Notes: generated by a model not told the origin, from the letters alone. Counted from the first letter of the stretch, positions 55,975 to 64,000 are shown. The stretch is DNA of 64,000 nt from Streptomyces violaceoruber (GCF_033406955.1 NZ_CP137734.1:3038001-3102000), one strand, 5' to 3'. Translations and numbers: made by a program.

Positions 55975-56295
55975 CTAGTCGTCCGTGACGTCGATGGCGT
56001 GGTCGCCGCAACCCTCGAAGACGCTCGGCGTGCCGTGCGTGATCACGAGCAGGTACGAGGTCGGCACCAAGGCGCAGTCCTTCTCCTTCCACTGCACGGC
56101 GAAGACCGTCCAGATGACGATGAGGACGACGACCACGATGGACGGCACGCTCCGCGTCGTGTGCCATGAGCTGTCACCGTGCGCCGGGCGGGGGTCGCCC
56201 GGGCCGCCGGGGCCGCCGTGCGGTGGTCCGCTTCGGGCCGGCGAACGTTCCCAGGGGCGTCTGCCCTCGGGCTCCCCCGTGTCGTTCGGTGTCAT
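55975..56295 (-). CDS. Small single-pass membrane protein
   Basis: A 106-residue protein: a Pro/Gly/Arg-rich, probably cytoplasmic, N-terminus of about 48 residues, one hydrophobic helix (SIVVVVLIVIWTVFAVQW, about 50-67) and a C-terminal extracytoplasmic domain with two cysteines (DCALVPTSYL, FEGCGDHAIDV). No family recognised. ATG at 56295 with GGAGAA 9 nt upstream. Convergent with the DUF192 gene (9 bp between stops) and 39 bp downstream of the AraC gene. Confidence 0.65.
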   Translation of the reverse strand: MTPNDTGEPEGRRPWERSPARSGPPHGGPGGPGDPRPAHGDSSWHTTRSVPSIVVVVLIVIWTVFAVQWKEKDCALVPTSYLLVITHGTPSVFEGCGDHAIDVTDD

Positions 56296-56334
56296 GTCTT
56301 GGGCTTCTCCCCCGCTCGGTGCAGTTTCGCCGTT

Positions 56335-57375
56335 TCAAGGTGCCAGGGTTCGATGCCCCGGTCCTCGGCGGGGAGTGCAGGGCTGTTTGTCGGGGAGTGC
56401 GGTTCGGGCTTCGGTCGGGGAGATGCCGTAGGCCTCGCGGAAGGTGCGGCTGAAGGCGGCGGGGTGGCGGAAGCCCCATCGGGCGGCGATCTCGCCGATC
56501 GTGCGGTGTCGTAGGCGGGGGTCGCCGAGGTCGGTCCGGCTGCGTTCGAGTCTGCGGCGGCGGATCGTGGCGCCGACTGTTTCCGGCTCCTCCTCGAAGA
56601 GGGCGTGCAGCAGGCGTATCGAGATGTGGTGGTGGGCGGCGATCGTGGCCGGGCCCAGGTCCGGATCGTGCAGGTTGTGGTCGATGTAGGCGTTGATACG
56701 GGCGAGGAGCACCCGCCTGCGGCTCTCGGCCGGTAACGCCGGAGGGCTGTCCAGGCGGGCGGCGAGGAAGGTGACGGCGAGTTCGAGGGCCATGGTTCCC
56801 AGGCGGCGCAGCTCCGTCGGGCCGCAGTACGCGGCGTTCTCCCGCAGTCCGGCCAGGTAGGAGGTGAGCAGCGCGCCCGAACCGGTGCGGGCGGGCAGCG
56901 GCGTGGCCACCAGGCGGTCCGTTCTGTCGCCGGGCAGCGGCAGGGCGGTCCGGGGCAGCCGCAGCACGCTCACCCGCGAGGGGCGGCCCTGGTCCTGGAA
57001 CTCGCAGGCCAGAGGCTGCGAGGTGTCGAAGAGGGCCACGTCTCCCGCCCGGAGGAGGGCGTTGTTGCGACGCTGCTCCAGACCGATCGGGCTGCCGTGG
57101 ACGAGGAAGAGGTAGTAGTTCTCCGGGTCGGACGCCCGGATGTGGTCCGGGGTCCGGCGCGCCGACATCGGGGAGAAGGAGAAGGCCGAGAAGTCGGTGT
57201 CCACCAGTTCCAGCGTGGTGACCTCGCCCTTGAAGTGGCCGGCGTGTTCGCTGGCGATCGACACCGGCATCACCGCCCGGCTGACCATGTCGCCCCACCA
57301 GCCGAACCCCTCCGGGCCACTGACGCTGTCCGTGGACAGGAACACCGAGGCATCCCCCGTTCCGGTCTGCTCCAC
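56335..57375 (-). CDS. AraC-family transcriptional regulator
   Basis: About 346 residues: an AraC-binding-like N-terminal domain (SVFLSTDSVSGPEGFGWWGDMVSRAVMPV, FSFSPMSARRTPDHI, NYYLFLVHGSPIGL) and a C-terminal pair of helix-turn-helix motifs (ATIAAHHHISIRLLHALFEEE, TIGEIAARWGFRHPAAFSRTFREAYGISPTEAR). The start is uncertain; I use the GTG at 57375 where similarity begins, though ATGs at 57432 and 57453 are in frame. It may control the adjacent small membrane gene or the divergent secreted protein at 57601. Confidence 0.85.
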   Translation of the reverse strand: MEQTGTGDASVFLSTDSVSGPEGFGWWGDMVSRAVMPVSIASEHAGHFKGEVTTLELVDTDFSAFSFSPMSARRTPDHIRASDPENYYLFLVHGSPIGLEQRRNNALLRAGDVALFDTSQPLACEFQDQGRPSRVSVLRLPRTALPLPGDRTDRLVATPLPARTGSGALLTSYLAGLRENAAYCGPTELRRLGTMALELAVTFLAARLDSPPALPAESRRRVLLARINAYIDHNLHDPDLGPATIAAHHHISIRLLHALFEEEPETVGATIRRRRLERSRTDLGDPRLRHRTIGEIAARWGFRHPAAFSRTFREAYGISPTEARTALPDKQPCTPRRGPGHRTLAP

Positions 57376-57600
57376 CCCTGTCCCCCGCTCCGTGTGTCTC
57401 CGCCCCCGCCGCGGTCGCTCGTCTCCCGGCATTGTCCGCCGCTGTCCGGCCATGCGGGAGCGGTCGGCCGGTCAGTTCGGGAGTTCGGGCCGCCCTGCGC
57501 CGATCGTCAAGGATGTCTGCGCGCTCGGCCGAGGACAGGGGGTGCGGGTGTACCCGACGGTAGTGAGCCCGATCGGTGACAGAGAGGCTCGGTAGGAGAT

Positions 57601-58449
57601 TTGAGCGGTTCGGGTGGCGGCGCCTCACCGGGGCGGCGGATGGGGGAGGTGGCGGCCGTGGTCTCGGCGATCACGGCCGTCGCGGGGCTCCTCCTGGCGG
57701 TCTTCGGGATACCTCTCGTCGGGAACTCCTCGCCGATCGGGCGGAGTGTGACGGACTCCGGCCGGACTTCCGGTGCAGCCCCGGCCGCGTCGCATTCGAC
57801 TGCGGATGCGGGTTCGGATGGAGCATCGGCCTCGGCATCCGCGTCGGCTTCGGCTTCTGGTTCCTCGAAGGTGCCCTCTTCGACCGCGCCTTCGGGCTCC
57901 GCGCCGACTGGGCAACCTCCTGCCGGAGGAGACGAGCCCCGCTCCTCGGCGTCGGCGTCGTCCTGCTCGTCGTCTCTTCCCCAGGGGTGGCGGCGGGTCG
58001 AGGTCCCCGCGCTGACCGTCTGCTTCGGTCGACCGGGCGGATGGGGCGAGAAGCCCGCCGGTGAACTGCAGAGCTCCTGGGGTTCCCCGGACGGCGTGTA
58101 CGACCTGACCGTCAAGCGGGACAGGACGTACGGCACGACCGCTCGGGCGGCCTCCGCCGGGCAGCTGGCCTGGTATCGCGACACCTCCGAGTCGTCGATG
58201 GCCGGCGTCGAGGTCACCACGCACAAGACGCGCCAGAACGGTCGGGACGCTCTCTGGCTGGAGATCGACTACCACTGGGAGAAGCAGAGCGCACCGCGCA
58301 AACGCCTGGAGGTCTTCGTCGCCGGGAAGGCCGGCTACGTGTACCAGTTGCTGGTCGACACCGAGGCGACCTCGCAGCGGCTGGCCGAGCAGAGCCGCCT
58401 GTTCGCGGCCGCGCGGAAGAACCTGCTGATCGACGTCAGCACGGGGTGA
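57601..58449 (+). CDS. Membrane-anchored protein with Ala/Ser-rich stalk
   Basis: Up to 282 residues. One N-terminal hydrophobic helix (AAVVSAITAVAGLLLAVFGIPLV), a low-complexity stalk (residues about 55-125, including an alternating Ala-Ser tract) and a C-terminal globular domain of 150 residues (LPQGWRRVEVPALTVCFGRPGGW ... TVKRDRTYGTTARAASAGQLAWYRD ... YVYQLLVDTEATSQRLAEQSRLF) like extracellular domains attached to some Streptomyces serine/threonine kinases. The TTG at 57601 has AGGAG only 2 nt away; an ATG at 57640 is an alternative. Convergent with the OmpA-like gene. Confidence 0.75.
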   Translation: MSGSGGGASPGRRMGEVAAVVSAITAVAGLLLAVFGIPLVGNSSPIGRSVTDSGRTSGAAPAASHSTADAGSDGASASASASASASGSSKVPSSTAPSGSAPTGQPPAGGDEPRSSASASSCSSSLPQGWRRVEVPALTVCFGRPGGWGEKPAGELQSSWGSPDGVYDLTVKRDRTYGTTARAASAGQLAWYRDTSESSMAGVEVTTHKTRQNGRDALWLEIDYHWEKQSAPRKRLEVFVAGKAGYVYQLLVDTEATSQRLAEQSRLFAAARKNLLIDVSTG

Positions 58450-58546
58450 CGTACGCGAGGGGACGCGGCCGTCGTGAGGGCGTCAGCGCCGCGAGGGCCC
58501 TCAGGGCGGTGTGTGGGCGGGAGTGCGTTCGGTACCGCGTGGTGCG

Positions 58547-59167
58547 TCAGGGCTCCGTGCGGGGGAAGGAGACCTCGACCCTGCGGTTCTTCTTGCGGCC
58601 GGCTTCCGTCGAGTTGTCGGCGATGGGGTACTGCTCGCCGTAGCCGCGGACCTCGTAGGTGATGCCGGCGTCGTTGAGGGACTGGGACAGGACGTCGTGT
58701 ACGGCGTTGGCCCGGCGTTTGGAGAGTACGTCGCCGTGGGCGGAGGAGCCGAGGTCGTCGGTGAAGCCGAAGACGCGGACTCTTGTGGCGTTCTGGGTCC
58801 TGATCTCGTCGGCGATGCCTCTGATGCGGGACTTCGCCTCCGCGCCGAGCTTCGAGCTGTCCTTGCCGAACAGCACCTCGGCCTGGAGCGCGAGCGTCAC
58901 GCTGGTGTTGGTGTCCTCGCGGCGTTCGTCGCCGCTCTGCTCTTCCACCACCGACTTGATGTCCAGCACCTTCGCCTGCGCGAGCGTGGCCCCGTCCGGG
59001 AGCTTCAGGTCGGGGTCGTTGGGGTCCACCTCCACGGGGGCGGAGGCGGAGGGTTCGGTGCCCGGGGGGTCGTTGGGGTCGTCGTCGGCGTGGGCGGTGG
59101 TGGTGCCGCAGACGGTCGTGGCGAGCATGAGGGTGACTGCGGCCAGCAGGCGTGGGGGTGAGGTCAT
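58547..59167 (-). CDS. Secreted OmpA-family peptidoglycan-binding protein
   Basis: A 206-residue secreted protein: signal peptide (LLAAVTLMLATTVCGTTTAHA), an acidic Pro/Asp linker, and a C-terminal OmpA domain (VTLALQAEVLFGKDSSKLGAEAKSRI, VRVFGFTDDLGSSAHGDVLSKRRANAVHDVL, NRRVEVSF) whose Asp and Arg bind the diaminopimelate stem of peptidoglycan. The ATG at 59167 has GAGG 6 nt upstream; a GTG at 59179 overlaps the stop of the preceding lipoprotein gene. As the last gene of the Tad cluster it probably anchors the pilus machine to the wall (inference). Confidence 0.88.
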   Translation of the reverse strand: MTSPPRLLAAVTLMLATTVCGTTTAHADDDPNDPPGTEPSASAPVEVDPNDPDLKLPDGATLAQAKVLDIKSVVEEQSGDERREDTNTSVTLALQAEVLFGKDSSKLGAEAKSRIRGIADEIRTQNATRVRVFGFTDDLGSSAHGDVLSKRRANAVHDVLSQSLNDAGITYEVRGYGEQYPIADNSTEAGRKKNRRVEVSFPRTEP

Positions 59168-59175
59168 GGTGTGCC

Positions 59176-59754
59176 TCACCCGGAGATCTCGACGGTGCCG
59201 GTCGTGAACATCGGCAGCTGGAGCGTCACCTCGGCCGTGTCGGCGGGGGGCGCGGGGAACTGCATGAATACCGGCAGGGACTCGCCCGCTTTCAAGGGAG
59301 GGAACTTGGTTGTCGTGAGCGGGCGCCCCTCAGTGTCGCGCAGTACGTAGTAGCGCTTCTTGCCCTTCGAGTCCACCAAGGTGGCACCGCCGAGCGATTT
59401 GCCGTTACGAATGATCTCCGTCTCGTTTCCGCTCAGTTGAGCAGGGACGTTGACCGCGTCATCCCCGTCGTTCTTGAGATCCCCGCTGACCGTGACGAAG
59501 CCCCCTCCGTCCCGACTCGCTTCGGTGACTTTGAGGAACAGGCCGCTGGGGCCCCTGAGCTCCGCCAAAGTTTCCCCCGGGTCTCCCTCCTGGGCATCCG
59601 GCTTCGAGTCGCTGCCTCTGGAGGAACTCGTAGGCGTCCCCGGCTCGTCGTCGCCACCTCCACCACCACAACCCGCCAGACCGAAGACCAGTACGGCAGC
59701 GATGGGCCACGCCATCAATCGGCCGTGGGCCGCTGTTGTGAACCGAATGCTCAT
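59176..59754 (-). CDS. Tad-cluster lipoprotein
   Basis: A 192-residue lipoprotein with lipobox LAGC (Cys29), a Gly/Asp/Ser-rich linker and a beta-sandwich-like domain (VTVSGDLKNDGDDAVNVPAQLSG, KRYYVLRDTEGRPLTTTKFPPL, LPVFMQFPAPPADTAEVTLQLP) resembling DUF4352-type or telokin-like folds. ATG at 59754 with GGAAGC upstream. Its end overlaps the OmpA gene region by coupling. It lies between the TadG-like and OmpA-like genes, suggesting a structural role outside the membrane in the pilus apparatus. Confidence 0.82.
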   Translation of the reverse strand: MSIRFTTAAHGRLMAWPIAAVLVFGLAGCGGGGGDDEPGTPTSSSRGSDSKPDAQEGDPGETLAELRGPSGLFLKVTEASRDGGGFVTVSGDLKNDGDDAVNVPAQLSGNETEIIRNGKSLGGATLVDSKGKKRYYVLRDTEGRPLTTTKFPPLKAGESLPVFMQFPAPPADTAEVTLQLPMFTTGTVEISG

Positions 59755-59787
59755 GATTCCGCTTCCTTGGTCCTCTTCGTTCGCTTG

Positions 59788-60384
59788 TCAGCTGTCGGCC
59801 AGATGGACGTCGAACAGGTCCTCGGGTTTCGGTAGGTCCGAGAGGTCGTTCGGCTTAATGTCCCAGTCCCCGCCGTCCTTGCAGGAGAGGCTTGGCAGCA
59901 CGTCGTCGTCGGCGTCCTCGGCAAGCGGCTCGAACCGGCAACGGGCCTCGATCACGGCGGTCGCGGTCTGTGTCGCCTTCCGTTCCTCCGTGCCCGGCAC
60001 GATGGTGTCCCCGACGGAGCCGTTCGTCTCGGCGACGACCGTGTAACCCAAGCGGCCGTCCGGTGCGCACTCCACGCTCGCGTCGTTGCGCGCTGCCAAC
60101 TCGTGGGCGCGCCAGCATCCGCTGGGTACCGGTGCCTCACCCTCGAAGATGTCCTGCCACGAATCCGGATCCAGAACGTGGGTGATCCACTGATCCGTAA
60201 GCTGGTCTCTGGTCTCCAAAGCCGCCGCGAGCGCTGCGGCGTCCGCAGCAGTCTGGGCCTCACTGCGAGTCGCCGCGGCCTGGCCGACAGCGAAGTACGC
60301 GAGCGCGAGAAAGAGCAGGCCCCCCACCACGGTGATGTAAATGGGGAAAGCCTGCCCAGCGTCTCCGTTCGCCCGAAGACCCAT
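59788..60384 (-). CDS. TadG-like (TadE/G-related) pilus assembly protein
   Basis: A 198-residue minor-pilin-like protein. The N-terminus NGDAGQAFPIYITVVGGLLFLALAYFAVGQAAATRSEAQTAADAAALAAA is the Flp pilus TadG-like N-terminal helix found in actinobacterial clusters; the remaining soluble part has three cysteines and an acidic C-terminus. Start ATG 60384 shares one base with the stop of the pilin gene (TGATG), so it is translationally coupled to it. A pseudopilin or assembly role is expected. Confidence 0.85.
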   Translation of the reverse strand: MGLRANGDAGQAFPIYITVVGGLLFLALAYFAVGQAAATRSEAQTAADAAALAAALETRDQLTDQWITHVLDPDSWQDIFEGEAPVPSGCWRAHELAARNDASVECAPDGRLGYTVVAETNGSVGDTIVPGTEERKATQTATAVIEARCRFEPLAEDADDDVLPSLSCKDGGDWDIKPNDLSDLPKPEDLFDVHLADS

Positions 60385-60584
60385 CAGATGCCAGTGACCT
60401 CGGTGATCTTGTCCGTGATCGCGTTGTAAATCGTCTGCCCGATGTCCGTCCCCGTGATCGCCAGCACGATCGCCACCACCACGGCGATGATGCCCAGGTA
60501 CTCCACCGCCGTCTGGCCCTTGTCGTGCCGGGTGGTGAGGCGGGTGTGCAGGTATGCGGCTGCGGTGTGGAGCCAGTTGGTCAT
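60384..60584 (-). CDS. flp: Flp-type (class IVb) pilin
   Basis: A 66-residue major pilin. The prepilin cleavage site is visible: Gly23 followed by QTAVEYLG, with the class IVb Glu28-Tyr29 pair, then a hydrophobic helix (LGIIAVVVAIVLAITG). The mature pilin would be about 43 residues. ATG at 60584 with GGAGGGG 6 nt upstream, the strongest ribosome binding site in the cluster, as suits the major subunit. It is 262 bp after the tadC stop, so it probably has its own promoter. No prepilin peptidase gene is in the window. Confidence 0.93.
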   Translation of the reverse strand: MTNWLHTAAAYLHTRLTTRHDKGQTAVEYLGIIAVVVAIVLAITGTDIGQTIYNAITDKITEVTGI

Positions 60585-60846
60585 GGTGTTCCCCTCCAGG
60601 GTGGACGAAGCCGTGTTCCTCGTGCGGGTGGGCGGCGGTGATCTGCTGGCTGGTCGTGCCGGACGTCAGGGCATCCACGATCTCCACCTCCCTCGCGCTC
60701 GGTTGGGACCTCGACCTGTCGGGAGTACCAGGTGTCGACTGTCCCACAACGGATTGCGAATGCGAAAGGTATTGCGGCGAATTGAGGCCAATGGGTCGTA
60801 TAGCGCTGCGAGTTGTCTTCTCCTGTTCATGTGCAGTCGCACTCCC
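60585..60846 (-). promoter_or_regulatory. Pilin upstream region, unusually AT-rich
   Basis: The 262-bp gap between tadC and the pilin gene includes a stretch (about 60745-60835) clearly less GC-rich than its surroundings, with direct repeats of ATTGCG near 60754 and 60771. A pilin promoter is likely here, but I cannot single out convincing -35/-10 boxes. No gene is called in the gap. Confidence 0.4.
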
Positions 60847-61749
60847 CTACTCACCCGTGATCGTTCCGAAGTCCGTCCCCGAGCCCAGGATCAGGCCTGC
60901 CCCGAGGAGGATCATCGTGGCCGGGACCATGAAGGTCGTGATCATCAGCGTGGCCTTGGGGACCGCGCGGGCGGCCTTGCGGCGGGCGTTCTGGGCGTCC
61001 GTGCGGCGCATGTCCTTGGCCAGTGAGACCAGGGTGTCGACGATGGGGGCGCCCAGTTCCTCGCCCTGCTGGAGTGCCGTCACGAACATGGCCACCTGCT
61101 CGGAGTCGTTGCGCCGGCGCAGCTCCGTGAAGGCCTCCCGGCGGCTCATGCCGAGGTCCATCTGGCGGAGCGTGATGCGCAGTTCGTCGGCCCAGGGACC
61201 TTCGTAGCGGGTGGACACCCGGTCCAGGGCCTGGCGGAAGCCCAGGCCCGCGCTGACCACGACCGCGAGGACGTCCAGGAAGTCGGGGAGGGTGCGCTCG
61301 ATGACGTCCTTGCGGATGCGGATCGCGGACCAGATGCCCACCTCCGTCCAGAACGCGCCGAAGGCCAGCAGGAGGAGGGCCACCAGGTACTGGCCGCGGA
61401 GGAGGAAGACCAGGAAGCCGAGCGCGCCCAGGAAGCCGTAGACCGCGCGGCGGGCGGCGTAGCGGTCGATGGTGAGGCCGCCGGGGTTGCCGGCCAGGTC
61501 GATCCTGCGGCGGTACCGGGCGACCAGGGCCGGGCCCATCAGGCGCAGTACGGCGGGGGCGTAGCGCATGCCCATGCGGTCGATGAGGGAGTGCGCCGCG
61601 CCGGTGCGGGTGGCGCCGACCTCCAGGGCGAGGGCGAGGTCGTCGGGGAGCTTGGCCTCGGCGCGGTACATGCGGACGCCGGCGAAGACGCCCCAGACGG
61701 CCAGGGCCATGAGGAGGGCCAGGAGGACTGCGGGGAGTGCGGGGGGCAT
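60847..61749 (-). CDS. tadC: Tad pilus membrane protein TadC (T2SSF family)
   Basis: A 300-residue inner-membrane platform protein of the Tad secretion system: an N-terminal helix (ALPAVLLALLMALAVWGVFAGV), then helices near 105-125, 128-150 and 268-295, around the GspF/T2SSF domain (RTLPDFLDVLAVVVSAGLGFRQALDRVS ... LRQMDLGMSRREAFTELRRR ... FVTALQQGEELGAPIVDTL). It works with TadB to transmit the ATPase motion to pilin assembly. ATG at 61749, 19 bp after tadB. Confidence 0.93.
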   Translation of the reverse strand: MPPALPAVLLALLMALAVWGVFAGVRMYRAEAKLPDDLALALEVGATRTGAAHSLIDRMGMRYAPAVLRLMGPALVARYRRRIDLAGNPGGLTIDRYAARRAVYGFLGALGFLVFLLRGQYLVALLLLAFGAFWTEVGIWSAIRIRKDVIERTLPDFLDVLAVVVSAGLGFRQALDRVSTRYEGPWADELRITLRQMDLGMSRREAFTELRRRNDSEQVAMFVTALQQGEELGAPIVDTLVSLAKDMRRTDAQNARRKAARAVPKATLMITTFMVPATMILLGAGLILGSGTDFGTITGE

Positions 61750-61768
61750 GGCGGTCTCTTCCCTCCTC

Positions 61769-62719
61769 TCAGACGTCGATGCGGGACAGGCGGCGGATGA
61801 GGACGAAGCCGACGGCGTAGAGCGCGAAGGCGGTGATCACGGCGGCCTGGCCGGCCGGGGAGCCCGTCATGCGTTCCAGGGCGCCGTCCTTCACCCCGTT
61901 CATCAGGAGCAACGAGCCGATACCCAGGACGGGGACGGCATACGACGTCATCGTGACCTGGGAGAGTTGGGTGCGGACCTCGCGCCGGGTCTCCTTGCGT
62001 TCCTCCAGGGTCTCCGTCAGGTTGCGCAGCGCGCCGACCACCTGGCCGCCGGCGCGGTTGGACAGCACGAGGGTGGTGACCAGGACCACCAGTTCGCGGG
62101 AGGGGAGGAGGCCGGCGAGTTCGCCGAGGGCGTCGTCCATGGAGGCGCCGATGGCGAGTTGGTCGGCCACCTTGCCGAGTTCCTCGCCGGCCGGGGCCTC
62201 CAGTTCCTCCGCGGCCATGCCGATGGCGGTGCGCAGGGCGAGTCCGGCCTGGGTGGCGTTGGCGAGAATGCGGGCGAGTTCGGGGAGTTGGTTGATGAAC
62301 TTCTCGATGCGTTTCTGACGTTGCCAGTTGAGGAACTGGATCGCCACGCCGATGCCGAGGAGGCCCGCCAAGGGGCCGAAGAAGGGGGCCAGGGCCGCCT
62401 GGCCGATCAGCCACAGGCCGGCGACCGTCGCCAGCATGTACGCGAAGAACTCGCCGGGGGTCACGTCCAGGCCGGTCGCCGACAGGCGGCGTTCCAGGTT
62501 CCGGCCCAGCCCGGTGCGGCGCAGGCGGCGGTCCAGGGTCGGGAAGCGGCGTCGGCGTCCGGCCGACGGTGCCTGGCCGGTCGCGGTGAGGCGGTCGACC
62601 AGGGCCGCGCGCTGGGCCTTGCCGGCGGCGTAGGAGTGCAGGCCGACGACCGCCAGGACGCAGGTCAGCAGCGTGACGCCGGTGGTGAGCGTGACGAGCG
62701 TGTCGAGTTCCGGTTCCAT
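61769..62719 (-). CDS. tadB: Tad pilus membrane protein TadB (T2SSF family)
   Basis: A 316-residue membrane protein with the T2SSF domain (FINQLPELARILANATQAGLALRTAIGMAAEEL ... LVVLVTTLVLSNRAGGQVVGALRNLTETLEERKE) and flanking helices near 6-28, 90-135, 255-275 and 285-305. Together with TadC it forms the platform complex under the pilus. ATG at 62719, 9 bp after the tadA stop; probably part of the same operon. Confidence 0.93.
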   Translation of the reverse strand: MEPELDTLVTLTTGVTLLTCVLAVVGLHSYAAGKAQRAALVDRLTATGQAPSAGRRRRFPTLDRRLRRTGLGRNLERRLSATGLDVTPGEFFAYMLATVAGLWLIGQAALAPFFGPLAGLLGIGVAIQFLNWQRQKRIEKFINQLPELARILANATQAGLALRTAIGMAAEELEAPAGEELGKVADQLAIGASMDDALGELAGLLPSRELVVLVTTLVLSNRAGGQVVGALRNLTETLEERKETRREVRTQLSQVTMTSYAVPVLGIGSLLLMNGVKDGALERMTGSPAGQAAVITAFALYAVGFVLIRRLSRIDV

Positions 62720-62728
62720 CGGGCGGTC

Positions 62729-64000
62729 CTACCTGGCTTCTCGGGTGGTGAGCTGGTCCGGTGTGTGGGCCACGCCGAAGGCCTGCGGGATGGGCTGGCC
62801 CGCCATGTAGAGGCGTTCGGCGGTGCGGTGCGGGAGCGGGTGGTACTCGTACGCGCCGACGACGCGGCCGTCGGCGGACATCGGGCGGGCGTTGAAGCGG
62901 GCGACCGTGGCCAGGCGGTAGGGCTCGCCGCCGTGGCTGGCCAGCAGGGCGATCTCGGTGATGCGGCGGGCGCCGTCGGCGAAGCGGGTGAGCTGGATCA
63001 GGACGTCGACGGAGCTGTTGATCTGGTCGTGCAGGGCGACGAAGGGGATCTCCACGTCGGACATCGAGGCCAGGGTCTGCAGGCGCATCAGGGCGTCCTC
63101 CGCGCTGTTGGCGTGGACGGTGGCCAGCGAACCGTCGTGGCCGGTGGACATGGCCTGGAGCATGTCCAGGGACTCACCGCCGCGCACCTCGCCGACGACG
63201 ATGCGGTCGGGGCGCATGCGCAGCGAGTTGCGGACCAGGTCGCGGATGGTGATGCGGCCCTGGCCCTCGACGTTGGGCGGACGCGACTCCAGGCGGATGA
63301 CGTGCGCCTGCTGGAGCTGGAGTTCGGCCGAGTCCTCGATGGTGATGATGCGGTCGGATTCGGGGATGAGGCCGGAGAGGGCGTTGAGGAGGGTGGTCTT
63401 CCCGGTGCCCGTCGCGCCCGAGACGATGATGTTGAAGCGGGCCTGCACGAGGCCTGCCAGCAGGTAGAGCATGTTCTCGTCGAGCGAGCCCAGGCCGATC
63501 AGCTCCTGGAGGGTGAAGGAGCGGGGGAAGCGGCGGATGGTGAGGGTGGCGCCGGTGAGGGAGAGCGGCGGGATGATGACGTTGACGCGCTCGCCGGAGG
63601 GGAGGCGGGCGTCGACCATCGGGTTCGACTCGTCCACGCGGCGGTTGACCGTCGAGACGATGCGCTCGATGGTCTGCATCAGCTGGTCGTGGGAGGCGAA
63701 GCGGAGGGGGAGCTGTTCGACGCGGCCGGCGCGTTCGACGAAGATCGCGTCCGGGCCGTTGACCATGATCTCCGTGATCGACGCGTCTTCGAGGAGCGGT
63801 TCCAGGATGCCCAGGCCGAGGGCCTCGTCGACGACCCGGCGGATCAGCTGGGAGCGCTCGACCGTCGACAGGACCGGGCCCTCGCGGCTGATGATGTGCC
63901 CGAGGACCCGCTCCAGGCGGGCCCGGCGCTCGGCCGTCGCGAGCGCGCTCATCTCGGCGAGGTCGATCTCCTCCAGGAGTTTGGCCCGGTAGGAGGCGAC
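62729..64000 (-). CDS. tadA: Tad pilus ATPase TadA/CpaF, 5' end outside the window
   Basis: At least 423 residues are present and the frame remains open to the window edge, so the N-terminus is missing; the segment YRAKLLEEIDLAEM before residue M at 63952 looks like coding CpaF sequence. Seen: ILEPLLEDASITEIMVNGPD, Walker A SGATGTGKTTLLNAL, the Asp box ITIEDSAELQ, Walker B region RPDRIVVGEVRGGESLDML and the His box TGHDGSLATVHAN. It is the secretion ATPase that powers Flp pilus extrusion (and possibly retraction). It heads the visible tadA-tadB-tadC series. Confidence 0.95.
   Translation of the reverse strand, partial: VASYRAKLLEEIDLAEMSALATAERRARLERVLGHIISREGPVLSTVERSQLIRRVVDEALGLGILEPLLEDASITEIMVNGPDAIFVERAGRVEQLPLRFASHDQLMQTIERIVSTVNRRVDESNPMVDARLPSGERVNVIIPPLSLTGATLTIRRFPRSFTLQELIGLGSLDENMLYLLAGLVQARFNIIVSGATGTGKTTLLNALSGLIPESDRIITIEDSAELQLQQAHVIRLESRPPNVEGQGRITIRDLVRNSLRMRPDRIVVGEVRGGESLDMLQAMSTGHDGSLATVHANSAEDALMRLQTLASMSDVEIPFVALHDQINSSVDVLIQLTRFADGARRITEIALLASHGGEPYRLATVARFNARPMSADGRVVGAYEYHPLPHRTAERLYMAGQPIPQAFGVAHTPDQLTTREAR

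Noticed and set aside
60666..60854. Small frame between tadC and the pilin gene
   Set aside because: No ribosome binding site for a sensible start, overlaps the AT-rich presumed promoter region, no family features.

Overview
The window is about 64 kb of very GC-rich (roughly 72% by eye) DNA with strong third-position G/C codon bias. Its WhiB-like protein, LAL-type LuxR regulator, SpoIIE-type phosphatase with a fused anti-sigma-like ATPase, DUF1707/DUF4245/DUF6542 proteins and actinobacterial Tad pilus genes identify it as a Streptomyces chromosome. From memory the order ychF / DUF6542 / ppgK / ispH / permease / xseA / xseB ... glpX / wbl / fumB / fumC ... oxyR-ahpC-ahpD resembles a conserved core region of S. 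coelicolor; I could not check this by alignment.

Layout. 1-5.6 kb: esterase and metallo-beta-lactamase-fold hydrolase (minus), divergent from a LAL regulator. 5.6-8.8 kb: a SNF2-type helicase and a ribbon-helix-helix/PIN toxin-antitoxin pair, sitting between ychF and a 15-bp copy of the 3' end of ychF, as expected of an insertion. 8.8-16.3 kb: ychF, a membrane protein, polyphosphate glucokinase, ispH, an APC permease, a non-coding 111-bp tandem repeat array, and exonuclease VII (xseA-xseB). 16.4-20.9 kb: a tightly overlapped minus-strand exopolysaccharide operon (nucleotide-sugar dehydrogenase, processive family 2 glycosyltransferase, 35-residue membrane peptide, PgaB-like deacetylase). 21-30 kb: nitroreductase, DUF4245, glpX, WhiB-like protein, DUF1707 protein, class I fumarase, secreted aminopeptidase, class II fumarase. 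30-36 kb: DUF402 protein, SpoIIE-type phosphatase, class A penicillin-binding protein. 36-41 kb: an SPFH/ribbon-helix-helix pair behind a perfect palindrome, then a PadR-ABC exporter operon. 41-43.3 kb: oxyR divergent from ahpCD. 43.4-44.4 kb: an IS481-family element with a frameshifted transposase, inserted in the CTAG that forms the stop codon of the next gene. 44.4-48.5 kb: AI-2E-family permease, lytic transglycosylase with a long structured leader, PIN-PhoH ATPase. 48.5-49.6 kb: about 1.1 kb without a convincing gene but with a strong intrinsic terminator. 49.6-53.5 kb: AlkZ-like winged-helix protein, methyltransferase, MerR regulator, luciferase-like oxidoreductase. 53.6-64 kb: secreted proteins, DUF192 protein, AraC regulator and a Tad (Flp) pilus cluster whose tadA gene runs off the right edge.

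Functional themes are central carbon metabolism (two fumarases, GlpX, PpgK), peroxide defence, envelope and surface structures (exopolysaccharide, peptidoglycan synthase, transglycosylase, Tad pilus with lipoprotein and OmpA-like partner) and many small regulators. Several genes carry a TANNNT hexamer 6-7 nt before the start codon and no ribosome binding site, suggesting leaderless mRNAs. I found no tRNA, rRNA or CRISPR array.
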